Shown here one piece after another: positions 49,901 through 60,800 of a stretch of DNA of 64,000 bases. The stretch's first letter is position 1; each line of letters opens with the position of its first letter. The notes beneath the pieces were generated by a model, which saw only the letters and a program-made list of their open reading frames with translations, did not search any database and was not told the DNA's origin. The translations under genes were made by a program, and so were the position numbers. This DNA is from Tetrahymena elliotti 4EA (lineage: Eukaryota > Ciliophora > Oligohymenophorea > Hymenostomatida > Tetrahymenidae), in NCBI GenBank assembly GCA_000231825.2, contig JH720297.1, forward strand, positions 370,857 to 434,856, read 5' to 3'.

Positions 49901-50572
49901 GATTGGATTGAGGAGATTTAGATGCTTGAAGAGATAGTTAATGCATTTAATTCTAAGAAAAACTAATATTTTATTGAGATGAAACTTTTTTCTAGAGTTG
50001 CATTTAAAGCTTAACCCTTTCTTTTATTTCCTCAACTGTTTGAGGCTTAATATTTAGAAGTCTTTTTAAATTATCTTCTTCTTAACGTGCCTTTTCTGCT
50101 TATTATTCATACTCTTCCTATTATCTCTTACGTTTTATCTATTGAATTTATATTTCCCTCATTGAATTGCTTATTTCTCTTTCACTTTCCTCAAGCTTTT
50201 TTTGGTGATTTTGCTTTATAATAAAATCATATTTAAAAAGTGGGAAAGATAAAATCTTAAATGAATAAATGACATAAAACTGCTTATTTTAATAATTTTA
50301 ATGCAAATTAATTTAAAATTCTTACAAAGACCTTTTCTATCTCAACCATATGTTTCTCTTTGAGACTTCTAAGATAACTTTAAATATCACTCTAAATTAA
50401 AAAAAATATTTTAATAACTCTCTTAATCTTCAGAAAAAATGTAAATTAGTTGGTTAATTAATTAATTAATTACTGGATCATGAGGAATATCTCTCGATAC
50501 ATTCTCTTACCCAAAAGATGCCTCTGAACCTAAATCAGCTGGCTATTACATTTGAGAATTTTCTAAACTCAT
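43983..50572 (-). CDS. FAM161-like protein with acidic DENGNP-repeat C-terminus, 1907 aa
   Basis: Eleven exons: 50572-50474, 50391-50326, 50213-49476, 49359-48569, 48504-47914, 47857-47672, 47612-47285, 47227-46789, 46728-46669, 46599-46303, 46111-43983; sum 5724 bp, phases consistent. Order: coiled coil (~56-150); SSKSTGKKKGTLWFYENREK; EF-hand-like segments at ~302-420 (EGDEEDGDFVTKEDFEQAL; LDIDTFGECKVSLKQ); then a FAM161 (UPF0564)-like core at ~680-930 with DDFIITVPQPFAFDTRDKQK, TATAFRANKIPNHI, ARENPFSFYYRDLQK and SFQPPRAKSVPDFANLQ; a helical basic region; and an Asp/Glu/Gln-rich tail (~1200-1907). The tail has seven ~20-residue units such as YVDENGNPLSPEEVQEILRQ. FAM161 proteins bind microtubules at centrioles and ciliary bases, so a basal body or axoneme role is expected. 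It is about three times the usual FAM161 length; the domain call is from motif memory. Confidence 0.7.
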
Positions 50573-51766
50573 GTATTTTTTAACTTTATTTTGGTCCTAA
50601 TTGCTTATAAAGAATGATTTTAAAATAAAGAAGGTGCTTTTTAGAGGTCTATCTTCCTTTTTTTAATGTTTAGATTTTTTATTCTTCTTGCTTATTTTAA
50701 ATTATATTATCAATATATCTTTGAATATATTATACTTTGCTTGTTTGTTTGCTTCTTTTTATTTTAATTTATTTATGTGTTTTGAACTGATATTTTTTAA
50801 TTTAATAAACTTTTAAAACATCTTTAAATATTTCATATCTAAACAAATTATTAACTTTTGTATACAAATCATTTTGTTCAGTGGCCTTCTTTAACGTAAT
50901 CACAATCACTCATTATAAATTTTGATTTTATTTTTACAAAATATACTATCCTCTATTCATCACAATTGAAAATTTGAATTTAATAAATCCTCTTAAAAAT
51001 TTAATTTTTAAATAATAGAAATAAGTGCTATCTTTTTATCTATCTTCCTAATTATCTCTCTCTCTATCTATCAATATTTAATCAAAACCCAACCAATCTA
51101 TTCAGTTTCAAATTCTCTATATTAAATATGTATCTGTGCATTTAGCTAACTCAGATCCTAATGTTTATGCACCTGTTTCACCAATTTGATTACCCCTTTT
51201 AAATAATGCGAACTTAAAAAATAAAATAAATATTTTTTAAATTATTTAACAAAAAAAAGAGTTCTAATTTTAAATAATCACACAAATTTAATAAACTCAC
51301 ATAAAATATTATTTTTTTAATTTTAATAATTAATTATAAAATTGGTTGTAAAAATTATAGTAATTATTTTTAATTTAAAAGTTTCTTTTAGCTTTTGGTA
51401 AAGTTATATTAGCACCTTCAAATAATTGAGTAACTTCAATTTAATATAAAAGTCTACTATTATCAGTTAAACCATATGTTACATCTCATAAATCATATTC
51501 TTCTTCCATATTTGAAGGTTCAATATTATTAATTTTATTTCCTAAAATAAGGCAACAATTTAGCAATAGTTACATACATAATTGGTTTATGTTATTTATT
51601 AATATTGAAAAAAAAATTTTAGCTTGAAGAAAATTAAAAAAGAAAATAGAAATTAATTAATCTGTATATGCATGAAAGAATAATTTTAACTAGTTACATA
51701 TATATATTTAAATATTTATTTAAAAGAAATCAATAATTTATTTTATTTATTTATTAAGACAAAATT
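50573..51766. other. AT-rich intergenic DNA
   Basis: 1.2 kb spacer between two minus-strand genes. A weak minus-strand coding-like stretch near 51370-51570 (rc) is too short to call. Contains TCTATC simple repeats near 51036-51070. Confidence 0.45.
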
Positions 51767-54091
51767 TCAATAAATTTTGTATTGGCTTATTTTAGCTTTG
51801 AAGGATGCTCTTTTTTGCTAACCTAGTGATGAGAAATCGTTGTTTATAAGATTATTTAGCTTTAATTTTACAGAATTTTAAGCTGTAGTATTAGGAAGCT
51901 AGTTTTACTTAATATTTTATTCTAAAGAGAAGCTATTGTTTGATTATTTTTTGTTCTAATTTTAGAAGGATGTATTTACATTATATTCATCAAAAGTCTA
52001 GTTATGCTTATTTGAATTGAGATGGTTTTGTTGAGTAAAAGGTCTTTATCTATTTGCTAATTTGTTTTCTTATATGATGGCTCTTGAAGCATCGTATTGG
52101 TTAACTTCTCTAGCCTAAGGTCTTTATATTTTTTCAAATTATTGTTAGATACTTAGCTTATTTATTGGTGTAGTGATTGTTTAATCTTCTCCTTCTTTAT
52201 TTTATAATTAAATTTCTTCAACCATTTAAACCAATTCATCTGTGCCAATATTTTTTCCATTAAGCTTCTAGTTTTATTACTAAGACTTTAGAGACTCAAA
52301 AATCTTGTTTGAATCTTTTTCATTTGTGTTTTAGAAAGTCTAATTTAGAGCTTGAGACATGAATTTATTGAAGTTTTAAGGAAAAATTTTTTGATAAATA
52401 AACATAAGCAGTCTTTCATTCGAAAGCAATAATTCTAAAATTTTAATTTTATCTTCATTTCTAAATACAGAATAATCTTTAATTTAAGTTAGATAAAAAT
52501 TAAGTTGATTTTCTGCAGTTTTAGCAGGAGGTTTTCTTTTTATTATTTGTTTTCTTACAGTTTCAATACATTCTAAGAAGAAATTTTCGAGGTCACTTCT
52601 GACTACATTTTAAGTAAGTTTTTCTTTAAGAACCTTATCTATTCTTTCTTTTAATTTCTTGATTTGCTTCTACTTTTTTTCATCTTCTACTTTAAACATA
52701 TGGGTAATTTCTCTGACTAAAGCTAGTTAATCATTTTAGTATTTCAAGACCATTTCTGCTATAAAATCACTTTGGGGTATCCAACCATCAAATTTATTTG
52801 TCTGTTGCTATCCAAATTAAACTTTGGTATTTCTCATGATATTTGTTTTGCTTTGACTACAATCATCATTATTGCCTTAGCTATTTTATGTTTCATTTTA
52901 TTCTGCTACATCTCCAAGCAAATTATATTAGTTAGTACTTGTATTTTAATTCAAACTTGATAAATATATATTATTACTGCTAATATTATTAATATTGCTA
53001 TTACTATTTCCGTTATTACCAAATACATTCATTTGGTTGTAAAAATTTTATTAGAATTTACCCTAGCTTGTTGAATACTCAGAGGACTAAGGTCTTCTAT
53101 TGTTGCTTGCTCCAATAGAGTTAGATGAACCTTTTCCTCTGTTCTAATTATTATTCTACTAAGCTGCAAATGAGCTTAGGTTATTTCCTTAACTAGCATA
53201 ATTCAATGAGTAATCTTGAATATTATTCTATCCTTAGGAAGCATAATAATTTTAGGCTGAAACAGAAGCACTTCTTTCATCAAAATTAACATTTTCGTTG
53301 CTTGAAATTTTTTTCATGAGAAATCTGATTTTTTTATTAAGTTTAGAAATTTGTTGTTCTTAAAATTCAATATTTTTCTTTTGATCTTAAATAGTATGTT
53401 TATAATCTGTAATGCTTTTATCCTTTTAGCCTAGTTTTTCATATAATTTAAGAGATTCCTCTCTAAACCATGAGAGTTGCTTTTCCAATTAATCCATTTT
53501 ATCTCCTGCCTTTAACTTTTTATCTTATTCATCCATACGATTTTTCATTTCGAGTAATTCTTTTCTTATTTTAATCATATGGTTTTTGTAGGCTAATAAA
53601 AATTCTGCTTCATGGCGTTCAATTACCCCATCAACTTTTTCTTCTAAAAATTCAACCATATTATTTAATTAGCTATAAGCTTCAGAAATCTTTGGAAACT
53701 AATCAATGTGTTTGTATTAACCACCATTCAAATAAAGATTTGAGCCACTGTTTGTGTTATTATTATTCCCTTACGATGTTAAAAATAAATGGTTGTTGCT
53801 ACTTGAATTGTTAGCCTAGAAGTTGCTATTACTATGAATCATTTACTTTGATTTCTATTTACCAAATTACTAAATATTAACTGAACTACCATTAACACCG
53901 CTAGTTACTTTCTTAAGTAACTAATTTTCTTATTAGTTAATAACACTATCCTAATCATTCAACACAGACTAAGATTTTTCTGCAAAATTTTGAGCAAATG
54001 CTACATCCCCTTTGGCAGCATTAAGATTTTAAGTAGAACCTTCATAATTCTGAATAGAATCTGCACTTTTTCTTCTTTCTTACTTCTTCAT
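51767..54091 (-). CDS. Coiled-coil protein, hypothetical, 774 aa
   Basis: Single exon of 2325 bp, ATG at 54091, TGA at 51769-51767. Start MKKQERRKSADSIQNYEG. An Asn/Ser/Gln-rich N-terminal part (to ~140) precedes a clear coiled coil at ~150-285 (MVEFLEEKVDGVIERHEAEF, MKNRMDEQDKKLKAGDKMDQ, LEKQLSWFREESLKLYEKLG). This is followed by a long Asn/Ser/Gln-rich stretch, a second helical region (~465-610: MFKVEDEKKQKQIKKLKERI; NFFLECIETVRKQIIKRKPP) and another low-complexity tail ending SLGQQKRASFKAKISQYKIY. The W-F-R-E-E-S-L-K-L block followed by charged heptads recalls scaffold proteins of ciliary or centrosomal type, but no family is assigned. Transcribed in the same direction as, and upstream of, the FAM161-like gene (1.2 kb). 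Confidence 0.75.
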
Positions 54092-54981
54092 TTAGTCAAA
54101 ACTAAATTATGTTAACTATAAATATTGTTAGGTCTAAAAAAATTTATAAGTAATTAAATATTATTATTTATTTTAGTTGATTAATTAGTATTTAGAAACC
54201 AATGATAGATAGGCTTTATAATAATTTAACAAATTCGTGATCAATTATATTCATAAAAGGTATGAATCATATTAAATATTGCAGCAAGCAAACTAAAAGT
54301 GCACTTTACTATTTAGTTATCAGTTAATATTTTCTTATCTGTTTCCTTACTTTTTTATTAATAGTTTCATGAAATATTTTCAGGATTTAACATAAAAATT
54401 CTAATTTCATTCAAAAATATTTTAAACTTTTACAATTTTATCTTACTTTTTATCATAAAATAAAATTGGATTTTAAAAAAATTACATTAACATTTTCTAA
54501 ATTTAACTTTTGTTAAGAAAAATATCTAAATTGTTTTATTCCCTTAAATTATATTTTAATTAATATTAAAATCCTTAAAATATTTAAAAACTTTAATAAT
54601 CTTTATTCATAAAATAAAAATTAAAAATCTATCATATTTTTTTCTTTATTATTTATTAAAAAATAATACAAATATTTAATAATATTGTTTTTAAATTATA
54701 TTATAAAAGTTAATTTAAAAAATTCATTGGAAAATATCTTTCATAAAATAAATTATATCAAATTTATTATTTTCCTTCTTTTAAATGAAATTATCACAAA
54801 TAAATTTTTCATTTTTTCTGTAATGGAAAGTCACTAATCCTTAAAGATTTTGTTTGTATATTTTTTTTTGAATTAATTCAATAATATTAAGTAAATTGCT
54901 TATTAAATCTCTATTTTTGTAATAATAAATATTTAATTTGCCATTCTAAAAAACATAATCTATGTTTTTTTACTAGAGAAA

Positions 54982-55053
54982 AACTTAATCCATAAATATT
55001 TTATTAACTTAATCCATAAATATTTTATTAACTTAATCCATAAATATTTTATT
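54982..55053 (+). repeat. 24-bp perfect tandem repeat, three copies
   Basis: The unit starts AACTTAATCCATAAATATTT and ends TATT (24 bp). Three copies follow without any mismatch at 54982-55005, 55006-55029 and 55030-55053. Perfect identity in non-coding AT-rich DNA points to recent expansion. Confidence 0.9.
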
Positions 55054-55105
55054 ACTGCAATTAGATTGACAAGAAAGTTAGAAAACAATCTATGATTATA
55101 TTAAG

Positions 55106-56337
55106 ATGAGAAGTTCATTCTCTGTAAAATTTTACTCAAATACTTACTAATTTAACTCATATTTAATAATCATACACCAATAGTATTCTAATATAGATAC
55201 TATCTCAATAAAGAAGTTAGTACTGATATTTAATAATTTTGTAAAAATAAATGAGATTCTAAAAGATATAATAACAAATATTATAGCTTATTGGTCTCTA
55301 ACTGATCAAGAAAATATAAAAAAAATCTTAAATAAATTCATAACAAGAGTTAATTTGAATATATTCAGAAAGTAATAGAAGGTGAAATAATATTTAAGTA
55401 AAAAAATGTAAGGAATACATTAAATATTAATTAGACTAAATAAAAATAAAAGTTATTTAAAATAAATTTACTTCAAAGAAAATTTATAAAAAATTAAGAA
55501 ATGTAGAGAGTTATAAAAGAAGCATAGATACTTTAGAATAAAATAATAATAATAGAAAAAAGTAAAGTTTAGCCCATTTTTGAATAATTTTGAATAAAAT
55601 AATTTAGGTTTATTATAAGCTTAGAAGGAGAGTTTTTAAAAAATATTAAATAGTCCAAAAATATTGATTTTGGTGAATTAAACTTTGAAAATAATTATTC
55701 TTATTGATCAAGCATTCTAGATAATTTAGGAGTGTAAAATGGAGATATATTATAAAAAATATTTAAGTAAAGATATATAAGCTAAATGGAAGATATGGTT
55801 TAAGAAATTTTTGGTTTACTTCAAAGGTTTTTATATGAAGAAATTATTAGGAAGAAAATTTTGAATTTGCATTTAAGAAATTATTTCGCATTCAATCAAT
55901 GTTTGTTTACACTTGACTAAATAAATGATTCACCAATTTATTTTGCCTTTGAAATGTACCTGAAAAAATTCTAAGAGAAATACCCTAATCAAATCAAATA
56001 ATAAAAATCTTTTAAAATTGTATTGAGAAGATAATATTCCAAAATTATAATTTTTAAACACTTATTTAAAAATAAAAATTCTCATCTTTGGCTTCTGATA
56101 AAGATTTTGCTGAAGTGTTTACTTTTTATAATGAATTTGACAACCTTTATCAATTATTTTAAAAGGAGGATATAAATCAGATGCAAATATTTACTTGAGC
56201 AACCCAAAAAAAAAGTTAATTTTTGTTGTTAATCAGAAGAAGAACACATTTTTGATATATTTACTGAATTTGAAAGAAGTAATTTTCAATATTAGACTGA
56301 AGATGTCTTAATTTCTGATTTTCATAAAAACTAATGA
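55106..56337 (+). pseudogene. Probable decayed or unresolved gene
   Basis: Several overlapping plus frames read like protein but do not form one clean model. Frame 1 is open from ATG 55106 to TGA 55862-55864 (252 codons). A more natural frame runs from about 55596 (FIISLEGEFLKNIKQ, NIDFGELNFENNYSY), meets TGA at 55705-55707, and continues open to TGA at 56335-56337 (SSILDNLGVQNGDILQKIF; MEDMVQEIFGLLQRFLYEEI; FAFEMYLKKFQEKYPNQIK; EEEHIFDIFTEFERSNF). Between about 56080 and 56198 a third frame looks better (SSLASDKDFAEVFTFYNEFD) and ends in TGA. A 48-bp GT...AG intron at about 55673-55720 could remove the first TGA in phase, so a live gene is not excluded. GC content is lower than in the firm genes, consistent with decay. 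No family recognised. Confidence 0.4.
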
Positions 56338-57824
56338 AAAGATTAAAAAATCTAAAATAATGAGGCCAAAGAGAGAAAAAGATGAAATTAATTTAATTAA
56401 ATAAGTTAATTTAGATTGCTGGTTAATTTATGATTATTATAAGTTTTATATTCATTTTAACTTATTTCTGATAAATTTACTAAAATTAATCTGCCTATCT
56501 GCTGCTATTTGTTTGGTTATTTTTTACTCCCTCAATTTTTTAAATAAAACAAAACATTGAAATGCATAAAAAATTTTTTTAAATAAATAAATCATAGATT
56601 TATTATTTATGAGTTTTAGGACTAATTCTAAAAAGAAAATCAAAGCAAATAGAATAAAGATAAATCAAATAGCTAGCTATTAATAGATGTCTAAAATTGA
56701 TAGTTCGCAAAAGGAATTATTGTTTTACTTTGAAAAAATTATGAAGATTTTATAATAGATTTAAATTTTTAAAAAAAGTAGAAAATAAATTGTATATTTA
56801 TTTATTTATCTATATGCGAAAATGGTATAATTTCAAAAAAAATAAAGTCTATCAAATAATGATTAATATTGTGAGAGTTAAATTCAATTTTATTTTTATT
56901 ATTTCATGAAAATAATTTAAAAAAAAACATTGATTCTTATTAAAATTAAATAAGCAAATAAAAGGTACAGGTTTTTAAAAGAAATTTTTAACTTATCCAA
57001 TAGAAATCAAATAATTTTCAAATGATTTCTATTTTCTTTGTATTGACTCAAATTTTAATTAGAATAGAAGCGATATATAACTAGATAGATTGATCAATCT
57101 TTATTTATGCCTTTGTTTTCTAAATTGAAATTTAAAAATTTGAAGCAAAATAAAATTTTTGTTCAAGTAAGATAGCAATGAGGGTTTGGTAATTTATTAA
57201 GGAAGCATAAATACTTAATAAAAATAATTAAAGAAAGATAAAATCGATTAAAAAAAATAATATAAGTTGATTATAAATCAAGAATGTAATAAAAGACTTT
57301 TTAATACTAAAAAATGTTAATAACATTATAAAAATAATTTTTTCAAAGCGGTAATATTTAAGAGATTTATTAGCAATTAAATTTATGAGAAATAAGTTAA
57401 ATAATCGCATAATATGCATTAAGAAATTTTTATTCCTTATTTACTTGTGATTAGCTATATTTTTTTCTTGATTTCAAAATTCCTTATGTTTTAAAAATAT
57501 AATGTATTTGAGATGATTTATTTTATCGAATTTTACTTTTTGCTTGTTTCTTAGTTTAAATCATGTTTGCTTGATAGCTCAGTTGCTTGCTTGCTTTCTT
57601 GATACTATATAAGAAGAAAATTTCAGTGAATGACTGACTGAATAATTAATTGATTGATTGACTGATTTAGATGGGACTAAGCTTTTAAGAGATTGATAAA
57701 AAAGTAAATTGAAATAAATTAATATTTATATATTATTAAATTTTTGTAAATAATAATCAAAAGCAAAAAAGAATAAAAGACTGAGTATTAAAAACTAATA
57801 TATTATAAAATTTATTAATTTATT

Positions 57825-60800
57825 ATGCACCAGCACCCATAGTTTCTATAGTAACAAATGTAGTAGTATTCAATCATCTTACCTATATACGCTCAAACAT
57901 AAAATAATATATTTCCTACACAACCATCCTTTACGCGTTCACTAAGGTATATAAATGATCCATTTATTTATGTTTAATTTATATGTTTTCTTTCAAATAA
58001 TTTAATATATGTTTTCCTTGCAATTATTTAAGTATTACTTTAATAAGCAATTTGCCTTACTAAATAAATTTACTTTGCTATCAATATAATAATTAATTTA
58101 ATGACAGCAGCTAAATAAAGGGAACAAAAATGATACTGATTTATTAACTTCCATTTTAAAATAATGTAGGGAAATTAATTTAATAGATAAGAGTGAGTTA
58201 GAAAAAATATAAATATTTACTGTAAGCATCGGTAATTTAAACTTTAATCGCTAGAAAGATATAGATTTTTATCCTAACCATATGAGGAATTACAATGCAT
58301 AGCAATATAGTCAGGGTTAATTTGAAAAGAAAGCTTAGATTAATATAATTCAAGATAAAGAGGATGAAATAGAGGAGATAAAAGATGATTTAAATAAACA
58401 TAATATTGTATCTAATACAGGTGTTACAAAACCATTTATATCGAATCAAAAAAATGGTAAAAATATCCAAGAACTATATAATTTACGAGTGAATTCAAAG
58501 AATAACAAGGGAAATTAACAATTTAGAGTTAATAGTTAATAATCTATGCAATAATTACCTTAGTAGTAAAGAAACGAATCTCCTGAGTCTGTTAAAGGTA
58601 TAACTAAGCAATTTTACATTTAACTATTTTATAACCTACCAACAAATGCTTAGGCCTAAAAGTAAAATACCTAAATATAATATTTACATTTATTTATAAT
58701 ATAGACTCCATAATAGAGCAAAAGAGGAACAATAGACTCAGTAGGCTTAATATTATAAAAGAAAAAGTATAGCAAAAGATAAAGGAATATAAAGCAACTT
58801 GCAAACTCAGTTAGAGACAGTAAAAAAGTGTCCAACAAAATATTTCATAAATCAATTAATAAAACGAGAAATCTCCCAATTAACTACAGGATCTATAGAA
58901 CAACAAGTTAAATAAAACTGGTGGTTCGTAAGAAAGTTAGTCTGAAAATACATAAGTTCATCATTATAACACAAGGAAAAACACTGCAAAATTATAAGAT
59001 TATATTAAGGAATAAAATAAAATTTTGAAATTAAGCTCTAAAAAGAGAAAGTAGGGGCATTGTAAAGAAACTGATGATTTAGAGGGGCTTTCTCCAAAAT
59101 TATCTAAAAAAATTAAAAAAAATGGAAAAAATAATGAAGGTGAAAAAATTACAGAAAAATCTAAACGAACTTATTCTTCTTCTTTTTAAAAGTAATCTTC
59201 AAAATAACAAGCATAAAACTGTAAAATGTTGGGCTTAAATCTTGAAGAAAGTGAATAACAGACAGATGGCTTACAGAAAAGCAAAAGTAAAAAAAATTTG
59301 AGTAAAATAAATAAAGAGCCAGTAAGCGCTGTTTAGAATAAGGAGGCAGATAGAAGAATAACAAGAAGTGCTGCTGCAGCTATTAAGGGCTAATCTGATC
59401 AATAAAAACAATAATTATAAACAAATTAATAATCTAATACACAAAAACAAAGTACATAGAAAAAATATAAACTGAGAAATTAATTAATTAAGACCGCAGA
59501 TGCAGAACAGTTTGATAAAAAATAAGTCTCTAAGAAAAAAAAAACAATTAATCTATAAAAATAGAAAGAGTTAATTAACCCTACCTAGTAATAGTAAAAA
59601 AATACGAGAAATCGTGCAGCTTAACAAAATTTAAATTAAAAGTAAAAAAAGTATCAAGTAAAAAGTGAGGAAGTTTACTCTAATAGCAGCGAAGAAGAAG
59701 AAGAAGAAAGTGATTTTATAGAAAAAAAAAATGTTAACAAGAAGATCTAAGGCATCAAAAAAACTCAATACATTGAAGATATAGAAAACAAATAAAAACC
59801 TTCTAAAAAACCATCTTCCAAAGGTTAATATAAGGCAAATAAGTAGCCAGCTTCTACAAAAATAAAAAGAGTTATTGATACTGAAGGCTAAGATTTAAGC
59901 TTTTCTTAAGATAATTTATAACAAAACGATGAATAAGACTATCAGTTTGATGAAATTGATTCAGACTATGATTTTGAAGATCAAAATAGCAATACTAGTG
60001 AGGATGAAAGCTTTGTAATTGAAAGTATTCATGAGTAGGAAATTTAAGATGAAGAGCAACAAGATGAGCTTGACGATAGTAGTTACTTGAGTGATGATTT
60101 GGTTTAATTAGAATAAGAAATCGATCAAGAGTAATCATTTTAAGAGTCAGTAAACGATTTTGATGATTGCAATGAAGATGAAGATTTTGAAGAAAAATTT
60201 AATTTGTAAAACGCAAGCTGTAGTGACAGCTCTTCAGATATGGACTCATCCATTTCAAAGTTTGAATCAAATTTGTAGCCACAGTTGTAGCAATAATAAA
60301 ATTTGTATTAGTCAAACATAAATTTTAATAATTAAATGTAAATTCCCACTATTTATATTTCATCTGATGATAGTTTGATGGAAATTAAATTAGACCAAAT
60401 CTGCAATAACAATAATAACGCTAATAACAATTCGAACTCCAGTAATACTTTATAAAAAAATCCAGAGCATTTACAAAATGAAGAAATACCCAAACTAGAG
60501 ATCTACATAGAGAATGATTTAATAAATTAGATGTCCGATTACATCCTCTGCAGCCATTTAGAAAATCTAAAGCAAATGATTCTCCAATCAAAATGCGACT
60601 TGTTAAATCTAAAATGTTACAAGTAAATAATTAATTTCTAAATAAATGCGTCATTTATTAATTTATCTTATTTCTGTAAATTTAATGTTACATTATTAAA
60701 ATAATAAGTCACGATAGATTGTTCGCTAATTAGTTCCTATACAACAATTTCTTTTCAACTATTATACAGTTTGCTGTTAAGCAAAGGACTAAACAATTTA

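Larger units (their letters stand above)
54092..57824. other. AT-rich intergenic DNA with a tandem repeat and a decayed gene
   Basis: 3.7 kb between divergent genes. It holds a perfect 24-bp triple repeat (54982-55053) and a probable decayed gene (55106-56337). The rest is 82-87% A+T with no supported feature; a sequence near 57575-57590 (TAGCTCAGTTGC) looks like a tRNA D-arm, but no tRNA follows. Confidence 0.5.

Noticed and set aside
51361..51570. Minus-strand coding-like patch downstream of the coiled-coil gene
   Set aside because: Too short, with no start and no supporting splice sites.
57570..57640. tRNA-like stretch with TAGCTCAGTTGC
   Set aside because: No anticodon stem, T-loop or matching acceptor stem follows.
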